From an uncultured Lachnospiraceae bacterium (GTDB lineage: Bacteria > Bacillota > Clostridia > Lachnospirales > Lachnospiraceae): DNA of 20,431 nucleotides. Numbering within the stretch: position 1 is the stretch's first letter; each line of letters begins with the position of its first letter. The notes below the pieces were generated by a model. It had not been told where the DNA came from. It did no database searches and was given only the letters and a program-made list of their open reading frames with translations. The translations under genes were made by a program, and so were the position numbers. Location of the stretch: assembly GCA_900549995.1 (NCBI GenBank), contig URQQ01000075.1, positions 1 to 20,431 of the forward strand. Reading direction: 5' to 3'. Of this stretch, positions 7,208-13,518 are shown piece after piece.

Positions 7208-8047
7208 TTATAAAATGCTCATAAACCACTCTACAGTAGCCGGGTCATAGTGTGAGAAGAATACACTTTCTCCGGTATCAAGAGCTTCGATCTTCTTCAT
7301 ATCATCTGCGTCCAAAGTAAAATCATATAAATTGAAATTTTCTTCCATACGCTCTGCATGTGTTGACTTTGGAATAATAACAACTCCACTTTGGAGCAGG
7401 AAACGAAGTGCTGTCTGTGCAACACTCTTACCATATTTTGCACCTATTTCCTTTAATGTCTCATTGTGAAAGAAGTCGTTCTTCCCCTCCGCAAGCGGTC
7501 CCCATGACATGATCTGTGTGTTATATTTCTGTAAATATTCCTTTGCGGCCTTTTGCTGCTGAAATACGTGTGTTTCTATCTGGTTGACTGCCGGTTTGAT
7601 CTCTGCGAAATGCTGAATATCAAGAAAACGGTCCGGATAGAAATTTGATACACCGATGGCTCTTAGCTTTCCAGATTTATATGCCTCTTCCATCGCGCGG
7701 TATGTTCCATAGTAATCGCCAAAAGGCTGGTGGATTAAGAGGAGATCAATGTAATCACTCTGTAATTTCTTTAAAGACTCCTCGATAGAAGCCTTTGCCT
7801 TTTCATATCCTGCATTGCTGATCCAGACCTTTGTCGTAATAAAGAACTCTTCTCTTGGAAGTCCGGATTTGGCAACTGCACTTCCGACACCTTCCTCATT
7901 CCCATAAGCCTGAGCCGTATCAATGCTTCTGTATCCAATTTTGATTGCATCTGCAACACATCTTTCTGTGTCCTCTGCCGGAGTCTGATATACACCATAT
8001 CCAAGCTGTGGCATCTTTACGCCATTATTTAATGTAATGTAATCCAT
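7208..8047 (-). CDS. Aldo/keto reductase (NADPH-dependent)
   Basis: A 279-residue aldo/keto reductase that reduces aldehydes or ketones to alcohols with NADPH; the natural substrate cannot be read from sequence. The catalytic tetrad is complete: D43 and Y48 in SIDTAQAYGNE, K73 in TTKVWI, and H106 in LLLIHQP. The signature GVSNF (132-136), the NQIETH strand (155-160) and the coenzyme-binding IPKSTHAERMEEN (225-237) are in the right order. The length is typical of 2,5-diketogluconate reductase-like members. AAGGAGGG lies eight bases before the ATG. It is divergent from the LysR regulator and leads a cupin-flavodoxin cluster, so LysR-controlled induction by a carbonyl or quinone stress is a reasonable inference. 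Confidence 0.94.
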   Translation of the reverse strand: MDYITLNNGVKMPQLGYGVYQTPAEDTERCVADAIKIGYRSIDTAQAYGNEEGVGSAVAKSGLPREEFFITTKVWISNAGYEKAKASIEESLKKLQSDYIDLLLIHQPFGDYYGTYRAMEEAYKSGKLRAIGVSNFYPDRFLDIQHFAEIKPAVNQIETHVFQQQKAAKEYLQKYNTQIMSWGPLAEGKNDFFHNETLKEIGAKYGKSVAQTALRFLLQSGVVIIPKSTHAERMEENFNLYDFTLDADDMKKIEALDTGESVFFSHYDPATVEWFMSIL

Positions 8048-8110
8048 GAGAATGCCCTCCTTTTTTCTTTTATAAATTGTTTTCCTATTCTTTTTGTGAA
8101 TTGTATTTTC

Positions 8111-8138
8111 TTGTAAGCTTTCTGTGTGTTCCTTACAA
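8111..8138. promoter_or_regulatory. Candidate LysR operator between divergent genes
   Basis: A perfect seven-base inverted repeat, TTGTAAG (8111-8117) and CTTACAA (8132-8138), is separated by 14 bases. It lies just upstream of the lysR promoter, midway between the aldo/keto reductase and lysR starts. LysR-type sites are interrupted dyads of this kind, so it is the best candidate for the regulator's binding site. Confidence 0.5.
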
Positions 8139-8145
8139 TCCGTAC

Positions 8146-8174
8146 TTTACACCATTTTTCTTTCGATGTACAAT
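8146..8174 (+). promoter_or_regulatory. Promoter of the LysR-family gene
   Basis: TTTACA (8146-8151) and TACAAT (8169-8174) are spaced by exactly 17 bases, each one mismatch from consensus. The LysR start codon is 50 bases downstream. Confidence 0.65.
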
Positions 8175-8224
8175 ATGAATATTGAAATGTACTTTTCATA
8201 AAATGAATAGCAAGGAGATTGCCT

Positions 8225-9058
8225 ATGTTAAACCTCGATGATTTGGCGCAGTTTGCTGCATTTTATAAATACAAAACACTCACAAAAGTGGCCGAAGAAT
8301 TTCATATCTCCCAGCCAACCATCACACGGACGATGAAACGTGTAGAAGAATCTTTTGGTGTGCCCCTCTTTATCCGTTCCAGCAACAAGATTGAAATCAA
8401 TGAAACAGGAAAGATCGCCGCTGAAGCTGCCATAAAACTGTTAAATGCTGCCCGTCAATGTGAAGCGGAAGTGCAGTCCTACGATCATCATCTTCATACG
8501 ATCACCGTAGACTCCTGTGCTCCGGCTCCCCTTTGGAGCTTTATGCCCATGCTTTACCGAAAACATCCTGACAAAACAATTACCTCCAGGCTGGTCGATG
8601 ATATAACACAGCTGGAGGCTGATTTCCTTTCCCATAAATGCAATATTGCCATACTGCCCCATCCACTTTATACAGATGGTATTCAGTGTAAAAAATATCT
8701 GGAGGAACACTTATCTATCTGCGTCCCTCCCACTCATGAACTTGCCAAATATAAAGAAGTCTCAACTCAGCAGATCAACGGATACAACTGCCTGTTATCT
8801 TCTGATATTGGATTTTGGAGTAACTTTCATAAGAACACTCTCACTTCTTCAAAATTTTTCGTGCAGACAGATGAATTTGCTTTCAAGGCATTAGTAAAGG
8901 AATCTACGCTTCCCTGTTTTACAACCAATCTTGCCCAAGACTATTATGAAGATAACTTAGGCAGCCGGATCGCAATTCCAATCACAGATGAAGCTGCAAA
9001 TGTCACTTACTATATCTGCTACTGGACCAGCGACCATCTGAACCTCAAAAGCTTATAA
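8225..9058 (+). CDS. LysR-family transcriptional regulator
   Basis: 277 residues from the ATG at 8225, chosen because AAGGAG lies seven bases upstream; the in-frame TTG six bases earlier is too close to that site. Residues 3-60 form the LysR winged helix-turn-helix (LDDLAQFAAFYKYKTLTKVA, then ISQPTITRTMKRVEESFGVPLF). The rest is the periplasmic-binding-protein-like effector domain, though slightly short for the family (usually about 290-300). It is divergent from the aldo/keto reductase gene and probably controls that operon. Its stop overlaps the stop of the convergent sirtuin gene by six bases, so no terminator lies between them. The effector ligand is unknown. Confidence 0.9.
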   Translation: MLNLDDLAQFAAFYKYKTLTKVAEEFHISQPTITRTMKRVEESFGVPLFIRSSNKIEINETGKIAAEAAIKLLNAARQCEAEVQSYDHHLHTITVDSCAPAPLWSFMPMLYRKHPDKTITSRLVDDITQLEADFLSHKCNIAILPHPLYTDGIQCKKYLEEHLSICVPPTHELAKYKEVSTQQINGYNCLLSSDIGFWSNFHKNTLTSSKFFVQTDEFAFKALVKESTLPCFTTNLAQDYYEDNLGSRIAIPITDEAANVTYYICYWTSDHLNLKSL

Positions 9059-10051
9059 CTTCAGCTGCTTTAGTTGTCTCAGAACCTGGCCAATGTCAGC
9101 TCCGATACAGAAGGATTTATTTTCAATCTCCGCCGGTGCATACGCATCCTCCAGATTCACGCACGCATAAACAGCATCTTTCCATTGATTTGTCATTCTC
9201 CAGAAGTTGAATTTTATGATGCCTGGTGTATTCATCCCGGTTCCCAGTTCCAGGAACAGAGTCTTTGTATTTTCGTGTCTGCGTATAAACTCTGCATACC
9301 TTTCGGCTGCCTGATGCCAGCCTTCATCCTCGACAAAGGTATCATCTGCTCTCAGATTCATGCTCATAGGCTTTCCGCACACTGGACAACGTGGGACAAG
9401 GTCAGATGGCACAGCCATTTCAGGGTGGCTGGGCAGCATAAGATTCCCATTCTCTGCAAATGTACATCCCTGTGCTTTCAGCATTGCCCTGATGGTTTTC
9501 TCATTGTCATAAGTCTTCTCATGGCAAGGTTCTGAACACTGAAATAGCCCAAAGTCTCCCTGGGTATAGAACATTCTCTTCTGATCAAATCCTGCTCTCT
9601 GGAAGCAGTGATCAACATTTGTAGTTAAGACAAAGTAATCCTTGTCCTTCACAAGATGATACAGCTCCTGATAGACCGGCTTCGGTGCCTCCATATAGCG
9701 GTTGATATAGATATACCGGCTCCAATACGCCCACTGTTCCTCCAATGAATTAAATGGTCCGAAACCGCCACTGTACATATCTCTCATATGATATTTTTCT
9801 TCGAAATCACCAAAGTACTGATGGAATCGCCCGCCGGTATATACAAATCCTGCGGACGCAGACAAACCAGCTCCGGCTCCAATCACAACTGTGTCAGCTT
9901 CCTCAAGCGTTTTTTTAAGCTTCTTAATCCCGTTCCCGGCATTAAAGGAAAATCCCGCTCCGGCATCACCTGCCTGAGGCTCATTTTCCAGCTCCTCCAT
10001 CTGCTCTGAGCAGCTTTTGATAGATTTCGTAATCGGTTTCCTTAAAAACAT
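9053..10051 (-). CDS. Class M sirtuin (SirTM), NAD-dependent protein ADP-ribosyltransferase
   Basis: 332 residues of the SIR2 fold. The NAD loop is GAGAGLS (58-64), followed by FVYTGGRF and MYSGGFGPF (92-100), both characteristic of class M sirtuins. TTNVDHCF (143-150) is the TQNID equivalent, and the canonical catalytic-histidine motif is replaced by YTQGDFGLF (162-170). Possible zinc ligands are C172, C176, C222 and C225. Class M sirtuins ADP-ribosylate, rather than deacetylate, lipoylated GcvH-L in Staphylococcus and Streptococcus. The start at 10051 has a near-perfect GAGGTGAT site, but it overlaps the macrodomain gene by 71 bases and gives an atypical N-terminus with a glycine-rich stretch (28-41). 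Met18 is an alternative start. No GcvH-L or lipoate ligase is seen nearby. The target here is therefore unknown. Confidence 0.9.
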   Translation of the reverse strand: MFLRKPITKSIKSCSEQMEELENEPQAGDAGAGFSFNAGNGIKKLKKTLEEADTVVIGAGAGLSASAGFVYTGGRFHQYFGDFEEKYHMRDMYSGGFGPFNSLEEQWAYWSRYIYINRYMEAPKPVYQELYHLVKDKDYFVLTTNVDHCFQRAGFDQKRMFYTQGDFGLFQCSEPCHEKTYDNEKTIRAMLKAQGCTFAENGNLMLPSHPEMAVPSDLVPRCPVCGKPMSMNLRADDTFVEDEGWHQAAERYAEFIRRHENTKTLFLELGTGMNTPGIIKFNFWRMTNQWKDAVYACVNLEDAYAPAEIENKSFCIGADIGQVLRQLKQLKL

Positions 10052-10775
10052 TGAATATCACCTCGATCTCACTGTTTGTCTGTCCCTTATATTTTTTAAC
10101 CGTCCTGACAGCAATCTCTGCCGCCTTGTCATTTGGAAAATGAAATTCTCCCGTGGAAATGCAGCAGAATGCAATGCTTTTCACATCGTTTTTGTCCGCA
10201 AGTACCAGACAGGAATGATAACAGGATTCCAGCATCTTTTCATCCTTATGGGTCAGCTCTCCCTTAATTACCGGACCTACAGTATGAATGACATACTTGC
10301 TGGGAAGATTAAATGCCGGCGTAATCTTCGCGCCTCCGGTTTCCTCTTCATGCCCCTGCTGCTCCATCAATCTGGCACAGGCCGCCCGAAGCTGGATTCC
10401 TGAAAATGTATGGATTGCATTATCAATGCACCCGTGATTAGGGCAGAAGCAGCCCAGCATCTGGCAGTTCGCCGCATTGACAACAGCATCACACCGCAGT
10501 GTAGTAATATCGCCTTTCCAAAGATAGATGCCATCCTGTACCGGTGTGAGGGCTGCTAAATCCGTGATACCCTTTTTCTTCGTTTCTTCCTGCAGATAAG
10601 CGTCCTGGATTTGCAGGAATTCATCCTCTGCTTCTCCCGGCATCCGGAGATTGAACAGGGCACGAAGAAGCTGTTTCCGCTCCCACTCATTCTCCGGTAT
10701 TCCCACATTCTTATATAAAGTATTTTCACTCAGAAGTTTTTGTATTAAATATATCCTTCGTTCCTTTTGTGTCAT
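9981..10775 (-). CDS. Zinc-type macrodomain protein-ADP-ribose hydrolase
   Basis: 264 residues from the ATG at 10775-10773, chosen for the AGAGG just upstream; a longer frame from 10826 has no such site. After an N-terminal helical region of about 80 residues comes the macrodomain: WKGDIT (86-91), VVNAAN (98-103), a Cys/His cluster GCFCPNHGC with C109, C111, H114 and C116, HTVGP (164-168) and the phosphate loop ISTGEFHFP (206-214). The Cys/His cluster marks the zinc-containing macrodomains found beside class M sirtuins, which remove the ADP-ribose that the sirtuin adds. The two genes overlap, with the sirtuin second. A candidate promoter and operator lie at 10899-10935. Together they make a reversible ADP-ribosylation module. 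Confidence 0.92.
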   Translation of the reverse strand: MTQKERRIYLIQKLLSENTLYKNVGIPENEWERKQLLRALFNLRMPGEAEDEFLQIQDAYLQEETKKKGITDLAALTPVQDGIYLWKGDITTLRCDAVVNAANCQMLGCFCPNHGCIDNAIHTFSGIQLRAACARLMEQQGHEEETGGAKITPAFNLPSKYVIHTVGPVIKGELTHKDEKMLESCYHSCLVLADKNDVKSIAFCCISTGEFHFPNDKAAEIAVRTVKKYKGQTNSEIEVIFNVFKETDYEIYQKLLRADGGAGK

Positions 10776-10898
10776 GGCGAACCTCTTTTCTGAAGCACCT
10801 GTTTGGGACAGATTTCTAAAATTCATACGGCGATTTCCGGAGAAATCAGCAAATATTTTTATTCATAGTTTTCAGTGAATGCCATCTCTGATGATTTT

Positions 10899-10927
10899 AT
10901 TTTAACAGTGCGTCTTCTATCTGAGAA
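10899..10927 (-). promoter_or_regulatory. Promoter of the macrodomain-sirtuin operon
   Basis: On minus TTCTCA (10927-10922), a 17-base spacer, and TAAAAT (10904-10899), five of six to consensus. It predicts a leader of about 115 bases before the macrodomain ATG. Confidence 0.45.
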
Positions 10928-10935
10928 GTACGCAC
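10908..10935. promoter_or_regulatory. Inverted repeat over the macrodomain promoter (candidate operator)
   Basis: The arms GTGCGTCTTCT (10908-10918) and AGAAGTACGCAC (10924-10935) are complementary apart from one extra base. They cover the -35 box and most of the spacer, as expected of a repressor site. There is no T-run on either strand, so a terminator is unlikely. Confidence 0.45.
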
Positions 10936-10945
10936 AATATTGTGG

Positions 10946-10969
10946 CATAGTTACCTGCAGGATACTATG
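10946..10969. promoter_or_regulatory. 24-base near-perfect palindrome (candidate HxlR operator)
   Basis: The left half CATAGTTACCTG and right half CAGGATACTATG are reverse complements except at two adjacent positions (TA against AT). It lies between the macrodomain promoter and the hxlR promoter. Winged-helix dimers of the HxlR/MarR type bind such dyads, and HxlR relatives favour TACTA/TAGTA-like half-sites. Which regulator binds here is inference. Confidence 0.45.
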
Positions 10970-11020
10970 ACATGAACACAGTGATCTTTTCCGGAAGTTC
11001 TTCTATTTTTGTGGACATTC

Positions 11021-11049
11021 TTGATTTCTTCTGTTGATGAATTTATAAT
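11021..11049 (+). promoter_or_regulatory. Promoter upstream of hxlR remnant
   Basis: TTGATT (11021-11026) and a perfect TATAAT (11044-11049) are spaced by 17 bases. The hxlR reading frame begins only 20 bases after the -10 box, leaving almost no room for a leader with a ribosome binding site. Confidence 0.6.
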
Positions 11050-11068
11050 GAACTGATAAACTGTTTGA

Positions 11069-11407
11069 TTCACCGAGAAAGTACCAGCAAAAGAACTGCC
11101 TGCATGTCCCGTAGAGACAACACTTACCCTCATCAGTGATAAGTGGAAAGTTTTGATTCTGCGCGATCTGCTGCCCGGAGCAAAAAGATTCGGAGAATTA
11201 AAGAAATCTATCGGTCATGTATCACAGAAAGTACTGACAGCACAGCTTCGTCAGATGGAAGAAAGCGGTCTCATCACCCGTACCGTCTTTCCTGAAGTGC
11301 CTCCCCATGTTGAGTATTCCTTAACTGACTTAGGATACAGCCTGAAACCAATTCTTGACGCAATGTGGGACTGGGGTGAAAACTACAAAGCACAGCTTCA
11401 ACAATAA
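11069..11407 (+). pseudogene. HxlR-family redox-type regulator lacking a start codon
   Basis: The frame open from 11069 to the stop at 11405-11407 encodes a nearly complete HxlR regulator: FTEKVPAKELPACPVETTL, then ISDKWKVLILRDLLPG, FGELKKSIGHVSQKVLTAQL and the wing HVEYSLTDLGYSL. The conserved cysteine of ACPVETTL, the redox-sensing residue in several HxlR proteins, is present. A TGA immediately precedes the frame, and there is no ATG, GTG or TTG before a TTG at 11153, inside helix 1. No ribosome binding site is visible, though a good promoter remains. I infer that a small deletion removed the leader and start codon. Translation from a rare codon (for example CTG at 11093) cannot be excluded. 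It precedes msrAB on the same strand, consistent with an oxidative-stress role. Confidence 0.7.
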
Positions 11408-11542
11408 TTTAATACTTCTTTATTTCCATCCTTTACATATTATCCACCGAAAGAAATCAAAGGAAAAGCGAAAATCATTCCATTACAATCCTTATTCTTA
11501 AAGTATAAAATTAAATTATCATAAAAGAAAGAGGTGGATAAT

Positions 11543-12679
11543 ATGAAAACATATTGGAAAAAATCTGTAGGTGCCGGTATGCTCGCAGCTGCCCTGACTT
11601 TATTATCAGGATGTGCCGCAGTTCCACAGGAATCAAAGAACAGCCCGGAGAATTTGGCGTCAAAAAAGGAGGACACTATAATGAATAAAGAAAACTCACA
11701 CACCATTTATCTGGCAGGAGGCTGTTTCTGGGGAGTAGAAGCCTATCTCAAAAAACTCCCCGGAGTCTATGACACCGAAGTCGGATATGCTAATGGAACT
11801 ACAGAAAATCCCACTTATGAACAGGTATGTTATAACAATACCGGCCATGCGGAAACTGTCAAAGTAGTCTATGACACATCACAGATCACTACCGATCAGT
11901 TATTGGAAGGATTTTTTAAAGTTGTAGATCCGACAAGTTTCAATAAGCAGGGGAATGACCGCGGAAGCCAGTATCGTTCTGGAATCTACTATATGGATGA
12001 GGCAGATAAGGATGCTGCCGATAAAGCAGTCAACGCCCAGCAAGAAATGTATAAAAAGGAAATTGCCACTGAGGTTCTTCCATTGGACAATTTCTATCCT
12101 GCGGAAGACTATCATCAGGACTATCTGGATAAAAATCCTTCCGGTTACTGCCATATTAATTTAAAGGATGCTGACGAATTTATTGAAGAGGAAGGGCTTG
12201 GAACAGATAATCTCCTGAATCAGATAAAACCTGAAAATTATCCAGTGCCCGGCGACCGGGAATTAAAAGAAAAACTTACGGATATCCAGTATCAGGTCAC
12301 ACAGAACAATGATACAGAATCTCCATTTAACAACGAATATGACGATACCTTCGAGAAGGGAATCTATGTAGACATTGTTACCGGAGAGCCCTTATTCAGC
12401 TCCGAAGATAAATTCAAATCCGGCTGCGGATGGCCAAGTTTCTCCAAACCCATTGCATCAGAATTAGTAACAGAGAAAACAGATTCCAGCTTTTCTATGA
12501 CACGTACAGAAGTCAGAAGCCGCGCAGGTGATTCTCATCTCGGACATGTATTTGACGATGGCCCGGCTGACAAAGGCGGATTACGTTATTGTATCAACAG
12601 TGCATCTCTCCGTTTCATTCCCTATGACGACATGGATGCAGAAGGTTATGGTTTTTTGAAACAGATATTTGACAAGTAA
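11543..12679 (+). CDS. msrAB: MsrA-MsrB fusion methionine sulfoxide reductase, lipoprotein form
   Basis: 378 residues from the ATG at 11543, with AGAGGTGG just upstream (the in-frame GTG at 11534 overlaps that site). Residues 1-23 form a lipoprotein signal ending in the lipobox LSGC, with Cys24 as lipid anchor, placing the enzyme on the outer face of the membrane. MsrA follows: GGCFWG with catalytic C61, and GYCHINL with C203 as likely resolving cysteine. MsrB follows a linker: SGCGWPSF with C295, RAGDSHLGHVFDDG (327-340) and RYCINSASLRF with catalytic C350. The two domains reduce S- and R-methionine sulfoxide. A second start, ATG at 11681 (Met47) with its own AAGGAGG eight bases upstream, would give a cytosolic form of 332 residues. 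It follows the hxlR remnant. Confidence 0.95.
   Translation: MKTYWKKSVGAGMLAAALTLLSGCAAVPQESKNSPENLASKKEDTIMNKENSHTIYLAGGCFWGVEAYLKKLPGVYDTEVGYANGTTENPTYEQVCYNNTGHAETVKVVYDTSQITTDQLLEGFFKVVDPTSFNKQGNDRGSQYRSGIYYMDEADKDAADKAVNAQQEMYKKEIATEVLPLDNFYPAEDYHQDYLDKNPSGYCHINLKDADEFIEEEGLGTDNLLNQIKPENYPVPGDRELKEKLTDIQYQVTQNNDTESPFNNEYDDTFEKGIYVDIVTGEPLFSSEDKFKSGCGWPSFSKPIASELVTEKTDSSFSMTRTEVRSRAGDSHLGHVFDDGPADKGGLRYCINSASLRFIPYDDMDAEGYGFLKQIFDK
11666..11683 (+). promoter_or_regulatory. Internal ribosome binding site and start codon in msrAB
   Basis: AAGGAGG (11666-11672) precedes ATG (11681-11683) by eight bases, in frame with msrAB at Met47, between the signal peptide/linker and the MsrA domain. This is a stronger site than the one at the upstream start. 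Confidence 0.7.
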
Positions 12680-12738
12680 TATGCATGCCGGGATCTGCAC
12701 GAAATTCTTTTTTATAGATCTCAGAAAGAAGGATCACT

Positions 12739-13518
12739 ATGTATCATCTGCTCGTAGTAGAGGATGAAAGCCTTATCCGCCGTGGAATACGTGCTTTCAT
12801 AGATTTTGACAATCTTGGCATCGGGGATTTATTCGAAGCGGAAAATGGGAAAGAAGCTCTTGAAGTCATGAAAAACAATCGGATTGACCTGATTCTTGCA
12901 GATATCAACATGCCGCAGATGAACGGACTTGAATTTTGCAGACAGGCAAAAGAACTGGATCCATCTGTAAAAATAGCGATACTGACCGGTTATGATTACC
13001 TGGATTACGCAATCCAGGCCATCAAAATCGGTGTGGATGATTACGCACTGAAACCCCTGGACCGGAATGATATACAGAAACTTCTCTTCCATCTTGTGGA
13101 AAAGAAAAAAGAAGCCGACAGTTATGCTGCTATACAAAAAACCGTAAATAAACTTGCCAAAGATACAGATCCGGATGGTGATTTAAGCGCACGGATGCAT
13201 ATGGCCGATATTATGGAGGCTCATTTATCAGATTCCGGATTTTCACTGAGCGCTATGGCTGCCGAACTTGGGTACAGCATCAGTTATCTCAGCACATTAT
13301 TTAAAAAATGTTTTGGTGAAAACTTCAGAGATTATCTGCTGCATATGCGTCTGGAACGGGCAAAAATTCTGCTTCTGTCCACTCACATGAAAAACTATGA
13401 AATTGCCTCCTCTGTGGGCATCGAGGATCCTAATTATTTCAGTGTATGTTTTCGGCGCAAATATCACAAGACACCCCGGGAATTTCGTATGGAGGCAGGA
13501 CATGAAAAGGACAGGTAA
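12739..13518 (+). CDS. Response regulator, receiver plus AraC-type HTH (YesN-like)
   Basis: 259 residues. The N-terminal receiver (1-120) has the acidic pocket E8-D9, the phospho-acceptor D55 in LILADINMP, T83 in AILTGYD and K105 in YALKPL. The C-terminal part (about 150-255) is an AraC-type double helix-turn-helix: FSLSAMAAELGYSISYLSTL and then YEIASSVGIEDPNYFSVCFR with the terminal YHKTPREFR. The receiver-AraC domain order and the YesM-type kinase next door define the YesN group, which commonly controls carbohydrate uptake genes in Firmicutes. AAGGA is seven bases before the ATG. The kinase ORF starts within the last codons, so the pair is translationally coupled. No ABC transporter or solute-binding protein lies in the window to suggest its target. 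Confidence 0.93.
   Translation: MYHLLVVEDESLIRRGIRAFIDFDNLGIGDLFEAENGKEALEVMKNNRIDLILADINMPQMNGLEFCRQAKELDPSVKIAILTGYDYLDYAIQAIKIGVDDYALKPLDRNDIQKLLFHLVEKKKEADSYAAIQKTVNKLAKDTDPDGDLSARMHMADIMEAHLSDSGFSLSAMAAELGYSISYLSTLFKKCFGENFRDYLLHMRLERAKILLLSTHMKNYEIASSVGIEDPNYFSVCFRRKYHKTPREFRMEAGHEKDR

Noticed and set aside
10776..10826. Start of the macrodomain protein at 10826.
   Set aside because: No ribosome binding site there; AGAGG sits correctly before the ATG at 10775.
10951..11133. A 60-codon minus ORF across the hxlR leader.
   Set aside because: It is antisense to the conserved HxlR frame and overlaps the palindrome; its sequence does not resemble a protein family.
12680..12738. TTGACA near the end of msrAB (about 12669) as a promoter for the two-component genes.
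   Set aside because: No acceptable -10 box at the right spacing, so I cannot say whether these genes have their own promoter.
13397..13501. Start of the histidine kinase at 13397, giving 626 residues.
   Set aside because: The extra 35 residues lie over the response regulator and have no ribosome binding site, while ATG 13502 has GGAGG six bases upstream and begins right before the first membrane helix.
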